A model generated the notes under the pieces. That model worked only from the letters and a program-made list of their open reading frames with translations, was not told where the DNA came from and made no database searches. A program made the translations under genes and the position numbers. From NCBI GenBank assembly GCA_022576105.1, contig JACZRM010000048.1, positions 1 to 9,776 of the forward strand: DNA of 9,776 bases. The letters are read 5' to 3'. Every line of letters begins with the position of its first letter. Position 1 is the stretch's first letter. Positions 1 through 6,165 of the stretch are shown here, piece after piece. This DNA is from Chloroflexota bacterium. Its GTDB lineage: Bacteria > Chloroflexota > Dehalococcoidia > UBA3495.

Positions 1-333
1 GAGGGAGTCCCGACCCTTGCCGTGGACGAACAGTGATATAGCCTGGACCTGATTACGCTCCCGTTGGGTGATGCCCGGGGCCAATTTCTCCGCTTGAGTG
101 GCGCTGGCCCTGGCCTCCTCAGCCTTTCCCTGCAGCATGAGCATGTAGGCCAGGCCGGCGTGGGGCAGGGCAAACCCTTCATCGATGTCGATGGCTTCGC
201 TGAACTTGGCGTCGGTCCCGAAGTTTTGCGACACCAGCAGGTCGACGCCCTCCAGCCAGCGTTCGGCGGCCAATGGCGAGCTGGTGCTGATATTCATTCC
301 ATGACGGTCTTTAATACTGCCGGACTTGACCAT
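1..333 (-). CDS. TPR protein, TTC38-like, N-terminal part (runs off window edge)
   Basis: The 111 residues present read as the N-terminus of a TTC38-like tetratricopeptide protein. An N-terminal stretch with RHGMNISTSS and a WLEGVDLL helix is followed by a TPR-like helix pair (AIDIDEGFALPHAGLAY, then GKAEEARASATQAEKLAPG) and a TQRERNQVQA helix. That order (S/T-rich start, xxGVDxLL, D..FALxHA.LA, A..A..A..LA, RE..xxxA) is typical of bacterial TTC38 relatives, whose function is unknown. The ATG at 333 has AGGGGG upstream; an ATG at 340 is in another frame and stops quickly. The gene begins 31 bases after the alcohol dehydrogenase stop on the same strand, so it is probably the third gene of that operon. 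The C-terminal majority lies outside the window. Family assignment is from memory of the pattern, not from a search. Confidence 0.8.
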   Translation of the reverse strand, partial: MVKSGSIKDRHGMNISTSSPLAAERWLEGVDLLVSQNFGTDAKFSEAIDIDEGFALPHAGLAYMLMLQGKAEEARASATQAEKLAPGITQRERNQVQAISLFVHGKGRDSL

Positions 334-364
334 GTTTCATCCCCCTGTTTCGGTTCGGCTAGAA

Positions 365-1462
365 TTAAGCGTCGGGAAAGCGGATTACCGAGCGCAGCGT
401 CTCGCCCCGCTGCATCGCCTCAAAAGCGGCCTCGGTATCTTCCAGTTTTATCACCCGCGACACCACTCGGTCCAGGTCTAACTCGCCGTTCAGGTAATAG
501 CCGGCCAGCAAAGGGAAGTCGCGGGAAGGTAGGCAGTCGCCGTACCAGCTAACCCGCAGAGCGCCGCCCAGCCCAAAGAATTGCAGCATCGGCAGCTCCA
601 GCTTCATGGTTGGGTCTGGCACGCCGATCAAGGTGCAGGTACCCGCCAGGTCTCGCGACCACAGGGCCTGCAGCAGGGTCTGGGGAGTGCCCACCGCCTC
701 AAAGGAGTAGTCCACCCCGTGGCCGTCGGTCAATTCTTTGATCGCCGCCACCGGGTCGCCTTTGGTGGCGTCCACCACATCGGTTGCGCCGAATTCCTTG
801 GCCCATTCCAGCTTGTTGGCGGCGATGTCAACGCCAATTATTTTGGATGCTTTGGCCAGCTTGGCGCCCATGATTACGCTGTTGCCGATTCCCCCGCACC
901 CGAATACCGCTACGGTGCTGCCCCGGCGCACCCCGGCAGTGTACAGGACGGCCCCCACGCCGGTGGTTACGCCGCAGCCCAGCAGGGAGGCTTGCTCCGG
1001 GGGGCACTCCTTGGGCACCGGCACGGCCTGCTTGGCGGAGACCACGGTGTGGGTGCAAAAAGTGCCAATGCCCAGTGCTGGGCTCAACCTGGCGTTGTCT
1101 TTCTTGGCGGTCATCCTGGGCTGCGCGTTGAGGCTGGCCGAGCACAGGTTGAGCTGACCCAGGGCGCAGAACCGGCAATAGCCGCAGGGCGCCCGCCAGG
1201 CCAGTACGACATAGTCTCCTATCTTGGGCTCGGTCACGCCTTCGCCAACAGCTTGCACGATCCCGGCGCCCTCGTGGCCCAATAAGTAGGGGAAGTCGTT
1301 GCCGATTGCACCCAGCTTGTAGTGCAAATCGGTGTGGCAAACCCCGCTGGCCTGGATGCGCACCAGGACCTCGCCGGGGCCTGGGTCTTCGATAATTATT
1401 TCTTCTAATTCAGTGGGTTCTCCCACCTTCCTGGAAATTACTCCCAGTCCGGTAATCGACAC
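365..1462 (-). CDS. Zn-dependent alcohol dehydrogenase, class III / S-(hydroxymethyl)mycothiol dehydrogenase-like
   Basis: A 365-residue medium-chain dehydrogenase/reductase. The GroES-like catalytic domain has zinc ligands Cys42 (GVCHTDLH), His63-Glu64 (GHEGAG) and Cys163 (LLGCG). The structural zinc lobe has Cys93, Cys96, Cys99 and Cys107. The Rossmann motif GCGGIG is at 188-193, and Asp212 at the end of the next strand indicates NAD(H). The overall text (GVISRK.GEP.EL, ALGIG.F, SWYGDCLPSRDFPLL, ETLRSVI) closely resembles mycothiol-dependent formaldehyde dehydrogenase (MscR), so oxidation of a thiol-formaldehyde adduct or an alcohol is plausible; the substrate is not proven. The start is GTG at 1462 with GGAGG eight bases upstream. 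An ATG at 1470 is out of frame and abuts the ribosome site. It is the middle gene of a CoA-transferase/dehydrogenase/TPR operon. Length is normal for the family. Confidence 0.9.
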   Translation of the reverse strand: MSITGLGVISRKVGEPTELEEIIIEDPGPGEVLVRIQASGVCHTDLHYKLGAIGNDFPYLLGHEGAGIVQAVGEGVTEPKIGDYVVLAWRAPCGYCRFCALGQLNLCSASLNAQPRMTAKKDNARLSPALGIGTFCTHTVVSAKQAVPVPKECPPEQASLLGCGVTTGVGAVLYTAGVRRGSTVAVFGCGGIGNSVIMGAKLAKASKIIGVDIAANKLEWAKEFGATDVVDATKGDPVAAIKELTDGHGVDYSFEAVGTPQTLLQALWSRDLAGTCTLIGVPDPTMKLELPMLQFFGLGGALRVSWYGDCLPSRDFPLLAGYYLNGELDLDRVVSRVIKLEDTEAAFEAMQRGETLRSVIRFPDA

Positions 1463-1500
1463 GGTATCATCCTCCTCCCTGGGTTGAGTTCCCAGATAGT

Positions 1501-1514
1501 ATTATACCTGGTAT
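1501..1514 (-). promoter_or_regulatory. Possible internal promoter/operator: TATAAT plus small palindrome
   Basis: In the 51-base gap before the dehydrogenase gene, the minus strand has a perfect TATAAT (1501-1506). It overlaps an inverted repeat ATACC-T-GGTAT (1504-1514). Only a weak -35 candidate (ACAGGG) exists 17 bases upstream, so this is a faint hint of an internal promoter or operator and no more. Confidence 0.2.
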
Positions 1515-2749
1515 CACACCGCCCCCTGTTCCTCTAGCTGGGACAGTTGCTCCCGTGAGAGGCCGCCAATGCCGCAAAGAATCTCAACGTTGTTTTCGCC
1601 CAGCAGAGGAGGAGTATCGGCGGTAAATTCTTCGCAGTCAGTCAAGTGGATTGGGGTTTTTAGCGACCGGAAGCGACCGCCCAATGTATCATCTGTCTCT
1701 ACGAACATCTGGCGTGCTTCCAGATGAGGGCACTGGTCCAAGTCGGATATGGTCTGAGCGATGCCCATGGAAAAGCCAATCTCGGTCAGCTTCTCAGCTA
1801 CTTCCCACTTAGGCAGGTGCTGGGACCATTCCTCAATAGCCGGTATCACATTACTGAAGTAGAAATCTCCGTCTGGGTCTTTACCCAAATAGCGAGGGTC
1901 TTCGGCCAGATCATCCCTGCCCAATAACTGCCACATTGTGCGGAACCGTTCTTCCGAGCGGACACCGGCCATCAGAACGTAGCCGTCTTTTGCTTTGAAT
2001 GGCATTCCAGCAGTGACCAGACGAGCACGAGAGCGAGTTGGATTCTTGCCGGTCGCCTGGTATACGCTGGAACTGGATATAAGGTGGGACACCATACATT
2101 CGTACATCGACATGTCCACTAGCTGGCCCTGACCAGTCTGCTGTTTGGTTTGCAGCGCAAGGACAATTCCCAAGGCAGTCCACAATCCTGGAACGGAGTC
2201 CCCGATATTGTCTCCCACTGCTTGGGGTCCTCCGTCAAGGTCACCGGTCACCTCCATCCACCCGGCCATTCCCTGGATGCTAAGGTTGTTGGCGGGCCAG
2301 TTGGAATAAGGGCCGCGCAGACCTTCGCTGTCGCCGTAGCCGGTGATGCTGGCGTAGACCAGACCCGGATTTAGTTCGTGCAGGTATTTATAACCCAGGC
2401 CAAGGCGTTCGAAAGCCCCCGGCCCCCAGTTGTCGATTAACACATCCGATTTTCTCACTAGATTCTCAAAGGCCGATTTGCAGAGCGGGTTTCTCAAATC
2501 CAGGGTGACGCTTTTCTTGTTGCGGTTGACTCCCAAATAACGGGAGCTAATCTCCTGTCCATCTTCACCCTGGATAAAGGGGCCCCTTCCTCGGGACAGG
2601 TCGCCAGTACCGGGGCGCTCAATCTTGATGACTTCGGCGCCCATGTCGGCCAGAATCAGAGAGCAGAAAGGCCCGGCGACGATGTGGGTGGCGTCAAGTA
2701 CGCGGATTCCCTTCAGGGGTAGGGGCAGTTTGCCATCGGTGGTGTTCAT
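1514..2749 (-). CDS. CoA-transferase family III (CaiB/BaiF/Frc type)
   Basis: A 411-residue family III CoA-transferase, which moves CoA between carboxylic acids through a covalent aspartyl intermediate. The N-terminal nucleotide-binding fold is textbook: LKGIRVLDATHIVAGPF at 12-28, LADMGAEVIKIERPGTGD at 33-50, then NRNKKSVTLDL and SDVLIDNWGPGAFERLGLGY. The catalytic Asp is most likely Asp184, in the NIGDSVPGLW segment that aligns with the GDS of formyl-CoA transferase. It is followed by QTGQGQLVDMSMYE, where members of the family continue. The acyl substrate cannot be read from sequence; carnitine, oxalate, succinate/benzylsuccinate and many other subgroups share this layout. The ATG at 2749 has GAGGT about seven bases upstream. 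It leads the operon, with the alcohol dehydrogenase following after 51 bases, suggesting a pathway in which an oxidised substrate is handled as a CoA ester. Confidence 0.92.
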   Translation of the reverse strand: MNTTDGKLPLPLKGIRVLDATHIVAGPFCSLILADMGAEVIKIERPGTGDLSRGRGPFIQGEDGQEISSRYLGVNRNKKSVTLDLRNPLCKSAFENLVRKSDVLIDNWGPGAFERLGLGYKYLHELNPGLVYASITGYGDSEGLRGPYSNWPANNLSIQGMAGWMEVTGDLDGGPQAVGDNIGDSVPGLWTALGIVLALQTKQQTGQGQLVDMSMYECMVSHLISSSSVYQATGKNPTRSRARLVTAGMPFKAKDGYVLMAGVRSEERFRTMWQLLGRDDLAEDPRYLGKDPDGDFYFSNVIPAIEEWSQHLPKWEVAEKLTEIGFSMGIAQTISDLDQCPHLEARQMFVETDDTLGGRFRSLKTPIHLTDCEEFTADTPPLLGENNVEILCGIGGLSREQLSQLEEQGAV

Positions 2750-2788
2750 ATTCTTACCTCGGCATTAGCGAGCAGGTTATTCGGCTAG

Positions 2789-2818
2789 AATATACCATAG
2801 CGAGGCCGAACCAGCCAA
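2789..2818 (-). promoter_or_regulatory. Candidate promoter of the CoA-transferase operon
   Basis: On the minus strand, TTGGCT (2813-2818) and TATATT (2789-2794) are separated by 18 bases and sit 40 bases upstream of the CoA-transferase start codon. Each hexamer is a fair match to sigma70 consensus. A six-base inverted repeat, TTCGGC (2780-2785) and GCCGAA (2805-2810), brackets the -10 and could be an operator. There is no experimental support. Confidence 0.35.
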
Positions 2819-2911
2819 AAACACCGTATGCTCGACCGGCATCCGGGCGTTAACGTGGTGCTCCGATAGCCACGAACATCTGAAGAACTTATTCAGTCAT
2901 GTCCTGACCTA

Positions 2912-3351
2912 TTGGCCCGGACTGACCGGTCGTCCCGATGCAGGTGGGCGATCTTTATCTGGGTTTTTCATAGGGAAATAAACGGGATGGCGAATTCAGA
3001 CGCCACTCCGTATCTGTTGGTACAACAAAATACAGGAGCAAACAAACGGCCGTTTATTCCCAAGCTGAGGCGCGACCGGCCAGCCGAGCCGCAGGTGCGC
3101 ACCGATACTTATCAGCTGGGAGCGCTACTCTTGGTGATGCTTACCGGCAAGTATCCCAACCAGGGTGGCATTCGTCTCCTGGAAAATCGCGTGGATGTGG
3201 CCGAGGGCTGACCGAGATTATTCAACGGTGTCTGCCAGAGGACCGGTCAGAGCGTTTTCGAAGCGAGGCAACGCAGGTGCGATCCTTGAACTCTCAGCCA
3301 TGGTCGAATCGGGAGAACAGCAGCACTCAGACGGTTTTGATAATAAACTAA
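2912..3351 (+). pseudogene. Decayed serine/threonine protein kinase C-lobe remnant, frameshifted
   Basis: The plus strand encodes pieces of a bacterial Ser/Thr kinase C-lobe. In the first frame (ending TGA 3209-3211) TDTYQLGALLLVMLTGKYP, at about 3101-3157, matches kinase subdomain IX (DxYxLGxxLxxMLTGxxP). It is preceded by PFIPKLRRDRP, a degraded version of the APE region. A frame shift at the GGG run 3205-3207 moves to the frame reading LTEIIQRCLPEDRSERFRS (3208-3264), matching subdomain XI (L..II.RCL..DP..RF.S). Restoring one G would join the two as AEGLTEII. The stop is then TAA at 3349-3351, overlapping the 3' end of the opposite SDR gene. An upstream HREIN (about 2970) may be a worn HRD loop, but no DFG motif or ATP-binding lobe is present. 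It is probably non-functional. A sequencing indel would explain the shift but not the missing N-lobe. Confidence 0.5.
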
Positions 3352-4226
3352 AAGGGAAATGTCTCCCCTCCGCCCACTGAGATTACCTCCCCGCTGATGT
3401 AGCCAGCGTCATCAGATGCGACGAAAGCGATGGTTGCAGCGACCTCTTCGACCGTGGCGGGCCGATTGAGGCCCAGGGAGAGTGGACGCTCCTGCCGGTT
3501 TCCTTCCTGATCGACCGGTTGCTCGATTTGCGCTTCTTCCGGCACAACACTTCTTTCAACGTGCTCCAGCCGATAATCCCGCGGGTAGACTGTCACCTTT
3601 CCCTGATTCCCTGAGGGCGCCACACAGTTGATTCGGATGCCGTAACGACCGACCTCCTTACAGACCGAGCTGGTTAAACCAATCAGGCCACCTTTGGCGG
3701 CGGCATAGGGGACTCGATTCAATCCGACCAGGGCATGGGTTGCCAGAGTCACGATGTTCCCACCGACACCAGTCTCACTTACCTTGTGCTGCTCAATCAT
3801 GTAGGGCAGCACGGCCCTAGTGCACCAAACCGCGGGCCAAAAGTTCTTATTGACGGTTTCGACGATCTGTTCCGGCGTGTTGTACTGGAAGGGTGTGCTC
3901 CATACCGTGCCACCGACGATGACAATTAGGGAATCGATCCGCCCATAGGTTTCTATGCAGAATTCCATCAGGCTTTGGCAGCCTTCCCAGCTCCGGTAGT
4001 CCCCGACGTGGATGCTGGCGGATTCGCCGACACCCACCACCTCTTCTTGGGTCTTCTGAGCAATATCCTCCGCCCAGTCGCCGATAACGATCTTAGCGCC
4101 TTCCGTCGCCAGACGGCGAACAGTGGCGAGGCCGATCCCTTGGCCAGCTCCGGCAACGACGCAGACCTTGTCCTCGAAACGCCGCGCTCCCCGGGCCAGC
4201 GGGTCCAGGGCCTTGTCTCTGCTCAT
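3348..4226 (-). CDS. Short-chain dehydrogenase/reductase, BenD/XylL-like (cis-diol dehydrogenase type)
   Basis: A 292-residue classical SDR. The dinucleotide motif is GAGQGIG at 26-32, with Asp50 after the second strand suggesting NAD(H). The catalytic segment has Tyr174 and Lys178 (VPYAAAKGG). The residue that should be the catalytic Ser is Thr163 (TLATHALVGLNRVPY); BenD-like enzymes have a Ser there. The LNRVPYAAAKGG stretch and the closing DDAGYISGEVISVGGG resemble the dihydroxycyclohexadiene carboxylate dehydrogenases of benzoate degradation. Residues about 205-250, between NCVAPSGN and LNRPATVEEVA, form a charged insertion in the substrate-loop region. The ATG at 4226 has AGGAGG five bases upstream. 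It stands alone, with 285 gene-poor bases upstream, and ends tail to tail with a kinase remnant. It probably oxidises a hydroxyl or diol substrate; the exact reaction is unknown. Confidence 0.88.
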   Translation of the reverse strand: MSRDKALDPLARGARRFEDKVCVVAGAGQGIGLATVRRLATEGAKIVIGDWAEDIAQKTQEEVVGVGESASIHVGDYRSWEGCQSLMEFCIETYGRIDSLIVIVGGTVWSTPFQYNTPEQIVETVNKNFWPAVWCTRAVLPYMIEQHKVSETGVGGNIVTLATHALVGLNRVPYAAAKGGLIGLTSSVCKEVGRYGIRINCVAPSGNQGKVTVYPRDYRLEHVERSVVPEEAQIEQPVDQEGNRQERPLSLGLNRPATVEEVAATIAFVASDDAGYISGEVISVGGGETFPF

Positions 4227-4511
4227 GGCTGCCTCCTGCTGCCGGTCATCCCCGGCGAACCACGCATCTGGACTCCCGTAACCGGACCTGGCGCATACAA
4301 CCTACGCCGAGGTCTATCGATATCTTGGCGGAAAATTGCCTGACAGTGCCCAAAGCGGGCCAATCCCTCTTTAGCCTCCTCCCCGTGCCCACCGTTATGC
4401 AGCCTGCCGGCCCTAGGCCGACGCCAGCGGCAACAGGGTATGCCGCACGCAGCCTCATAAGGTTTAGTTGAAACGGTCGTTTTTGTTAGTGACCGTCGGA
4501 GCCAACTAGTG
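4227..4511. other. Gene-poor stretch upstream of the SDR gene
   Basis: No convincing gene is seen on either strand. Minus-strand open frames exist, but they are arginine-rich, lack recognisable motifs and have no good ribosome site. The only structure is an inverted repeat, ACGGTC (4473-4478) and GACCGT (4491-4496), separated by 12 T-rich bases, which could be a regulator site for the SDR gene. No clear -35/-10 pair was found. Confidence 0.5.
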
Positions 4512-4700
4512 TTAGCTACCAACTACAACCAGCAGTACGAGTAGAGCCGCAGCCCCAATGAGCGTCGATTTGGGATAACGAATTAACCCAGGCCACCACT
4601 CACAGTGGATGAGATTGTCCACTGACAATGGCCCGACTTCGCTGAGTCGGGAGTTCATGGCTCCTTTAATTCCACTATCACTAGGGCCTAACTCCGTCAT
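4512..4700 (-). CDS. Possible small C-terminally anchored membrane protein
   Basis: An open frame of 62 codons overlaps the last 20 bases of the DUF3179 gene in another frame. Its C-terminus is a clean hydrophobic run (about residues 46-60, TLIGAAALLVLLVVV) ending two residues before the stop, the layout of a tail-anchored protein. The N-terminal part has no motif I recognise. ATG 4700 has GGAG four bases upstream. An internal ATG at 4658 has AAAGGAG only two bases upstream and would give 48 residues. Support comes from the membrane segment and the overlap with the preceding gene; no homology was recognised, and chance is possible. Confidence 0.3.
   Translation of the reverse strand: MTELGPSDSGIKGAMNSRLSEVGPLSVDNLIHCEWWPGLIRYPKSTLIGAAALLVLLVVVGS
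4632..4651 (-). repeat. Inverted repeat just after the DUF3179 gene
   Basis: CCCGACT (4632-4638) and AGTCGGG (4645-4651) form a seven-base-pair stem with a six-base loop, beginning 29 bases past the DUF3179 stop codon. There is no U-run after it on the minus strand, so it is not a standard intrinsic terminator. It may stabilise or attenuate the transcript, and it lies inside the small membrane-protein frame. Confidence 0.4.
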
Positions 4701-5820
4701 AAAACTCCGAATGGGGGTAGAAGTCTTGCCAGGCCCAATCTAAGGCAGTGATGTAGGGAACCCGCTGCAAGACTTCTCCCCGTAGTGGCCCACCAACGGC
4801 AATTCCCCGGTTCGCATCCCAGGAGCTACCGGTTTGTAGGTCTACCAATTTCCCTTCTTTAAGAGTGAATTCCAAGTCCCGATCTTTGGTGTTTCTAAGA
4901 AACGAGTGGACCGCCTTCGTGTCGGCGTCCACCAGCAGGACTATTGGGAAATCTCCAATGTTGTCATTTAATACTGCCTCTTCGCTTGCCATTTCAAAGG
5001 GGTAGGCTTTTGCGTACTCTCCCAAGGCTATGCCGATCACGAAGTCGCTGCTAAATCGTCTGCTCCCATTGTAAGGTAAGTCTAAGACTAGGGTTTCGGG
5101 ATGCTCGGCTTGCCAGGCAGCCCAGGGTACTATGCCCGCTGGGATCAGGCCGAGCCGTGTCCCTTCAAGAGGTCCGTCGATGGCCATTCCCCAAGGCTGA
5201 GACCAGACACTTTCGGTCTCATGGTCCCACCAGGTCATCGCTCTCATGAACAAGGCCCCTTGATTGCCAAAAGTGTGGACCTCATCCCCAATCCTCCGGT
5301 CATGAACCAGACCGGTATAGCAAATCGGTCACCAGGTTACAAGGATGGGCACACCTCCCACCACGTCATTAACCATCTCCCTGCGGTTTAGCGGTCCCAC
5401 CGGGTAGGCCTTGCTTTCCCCGTTAATAGCAACCCCTATCACCAGATCCTGTGGGTCAAGGACAACAGATTGTCCAGGAAGGAACTGGGGCTTGTAAATG
5501 GGGTTGATGGCATCCCTGGGAATAAGCTGCCTGAACCGGCGAAAGTCAACTTCAACCTCCCTGGTGCTGTCCAAGGACGCCCGCGGAGCTTCCGCGGGCG
5601 GATCTAGCGGTGCTACCACAGAGGGTTTTTCTTTAGGCTGAAGGTTAGGTGCCTGTTGGGCGCTTCCGTTCCCCGTCTGTGAGACAGGGGCGCTCAGCCC
5701 CTCAACGCCGGAGTTATCATCTCTTGGCTCGCCAAACCTGCCAACTAGAAGAGCGCCAGCGGAAAGGAACAAGGTTAGCACCAGTAATCCGATTACTGCG
5801 AGTGTATATTGTTTCTTCAA
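4681..5820 (-). CDS. DUF3179 protein, probable selenoprotein (in-frame TGA at the CPxC Cys)
   Basis: One continuous frame of 380 codons, broken only by TGA at 5329-5331 (codon 164). Residues 5-27 are a membrane anchor, 30-90 a Pro/Ser-rich linker, and 91-379 the DUF3179 domain: RQLIPRDAINPIYKP, VIGVAINGESKAYP, EMVNDVVGGVPILVTW, then TGA, then PICYTGLVHDRR, FGNQGALF and SVWSQ. In the family as I know it this place reads VTYCPLC, so the TGA stands for the conserved first Cys, giving U-P-I-C. Downstream coding stays in frame with no other lesion, and a SECIS-like hairpin follows. The start is TTG 5820 with GGAGG five bases upstream; internal starts after the TGA would remove the conserved core. 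The domain is an internal duplication (about 126-240 and 260-370), and only the first copy carries the Sec/Cys motif. Function is unknown; a thiol-selenol redox role outside the membrane is inference. A nonsense mutation (TGC/TGT to TGA) is the alternative. Confidence 0.8.
5296..5315 (-). promoter_or_regulatory. SECIS-like hairpin downstream of the in-frame TGA
   Basis: On the minus strand CCGGTC (5315-5310) pairs perfectly with GACCGG (5301-5296) around the eight-base loop TGGTTCAT. The stem starts 13 bases after the TGA and the loop 19 bases after it, with G as the second loop base. These values fit the bacterial SECIS pattern I know: a stem of at least four pairs, a small loop with a G in its first two bases, and a loop about 16-37 nt past UGA. 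SelB binding is not shown. Confidence 0.6.
5578..5600 (-). repeat. Perfect GC-rich hairpin inside the DUF3179 linker
   Basis: CGCCCGCGGA (5578-5587) and TCCGCGGGCG (5591-5600) are perfect reverse complements separated by GCT. This makes a very stable ten-base-pair hairpin in the mRNA, within the Pro/Ala-rich linker (about residues 74-81) and upstream of the TGA codon. It could be a chance product of Pro/Arg/Ala codons, or a structure that slows ribosomes. Confidence 0.6.
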
Positions 5821-5891
5821 CGCTCCCTCCTACTGTACATACGTGGCAGAAAGTGGTCATGGATGCAGGACTGACGAGCCTTGCTATTGCC

Positions 5892-5987
5892 TCACTTTGG
5901 TAACTGATGTGGTTCCAGCGCTCCTAATGCAAGAAATAGTCCAGAACCTACCAACGTAACTACTGCAACCACGGTGAATGGCACCAC
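5892..5987 (-). CDS. 31-residue membrane peptide upstream of the DUF3179 gene
   Basis: A short frame starting with GTG at 5987, preceded by TAAGGAG with an ideal five-base spacing, and ending at TGA 5892-5894. The product is essentially one transmembrane helix (residues 3-24: PFTVVAVVTLVGSG, then LFLALGAL) with a short polar tail EPHQLPK. It lies 71 bases upstream of the DUF3179 start on the same strand, so co-transcription is likely. No homology was recognised. Favourable points are the strong ribosome site, a coherent hydrophobic segment and the operon position; the small size is the main reason for doubt. It could be a single-helix accessory subunit or a leader peptide. Confidence 0.4.
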   Translation of the reverse strand: MVPFTVVAVVTLVGSGLFLALGALEPHQLPK

Positions 5988-6010
5988 AATGGCTCCTTAA
6001 ATGACACGAT

Positions 6011-6033
6011 CGGACCGCTTAACAATTGGTCCG
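6011..6033. repeat. Inverted repeat in the divergent control region
   Basis: CGGACC (6011-6016) and GGTCCG (6028-6033) form a six-base inverted repeat with an eleven-base spacer, about 24-46 bases upstream of the GTG start of the 31-residue peptide. It could be an operator or a 5' leader hairpin of the DUF3179 transcript. Confidence 0.35.
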
Positions 6034-6136
6034 ACATGAGGCTCATCAGAGGTGGCTAGCTTAGCACATTGGTGCCCGTGGCTTTGGGTAAGGTAGTTAC
6101 GGAAGTGTTCGGAGGATCTTGGAGCTATGAGAAACG

Positions 6137-6165
6137 ATTTTATCGTACATGGGCCAAGACTTTAA
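6137..6165 (-). promoter_or_regulatory. Weak candidate promoter for the DUF3179 cluster
   Basis: On the minus strand TTAAAG (6160-6165) and TAAAAT (6137-6142) are 17 bases apart. The -10 is good and the -35 poor. The -10 lies inside the perfect palindrome ACGAT-TTT-ATCGT (6134-6146), which could be a regulator site. If used, the transcript would have a leader of about 140 bases before the peptide gene. Confidence 0.25.

Noticed and set aside
354..365. Twelve-base exact repeat TTCGGCTAGAAT at 354-365 and 2780-2791
   Set aside because: It is too short and isolated, with no flanking similarity and no plausible role; probably chance.
581..1285. Long plus-strand open frames opposite the alcohol dehydrogenase gene
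   Set aside because: They are antisense shadows: glycine/alanine-rich composition, no motifs, and the minus-strand gene has a complete set of dehydrogenase residues and a strong ribosome site.
4223..4522. Minus-strand frame of 99 codons ending in a 4-base overlap with the SDR start
   Set aside because: The overlap geometry is attractive, but the product is arginine-rich with no hydrophobic core, motif or ribosome site, and another frame of similar quality covers the same bases.
4681..5331. DUF3179 as two separate genes split at the TGA
   Set aside because: Both halves are in the same frame with the TGA at a conserved Cys. The downstream half has no ribosome site at a sensible start and would lack the core of the domain.
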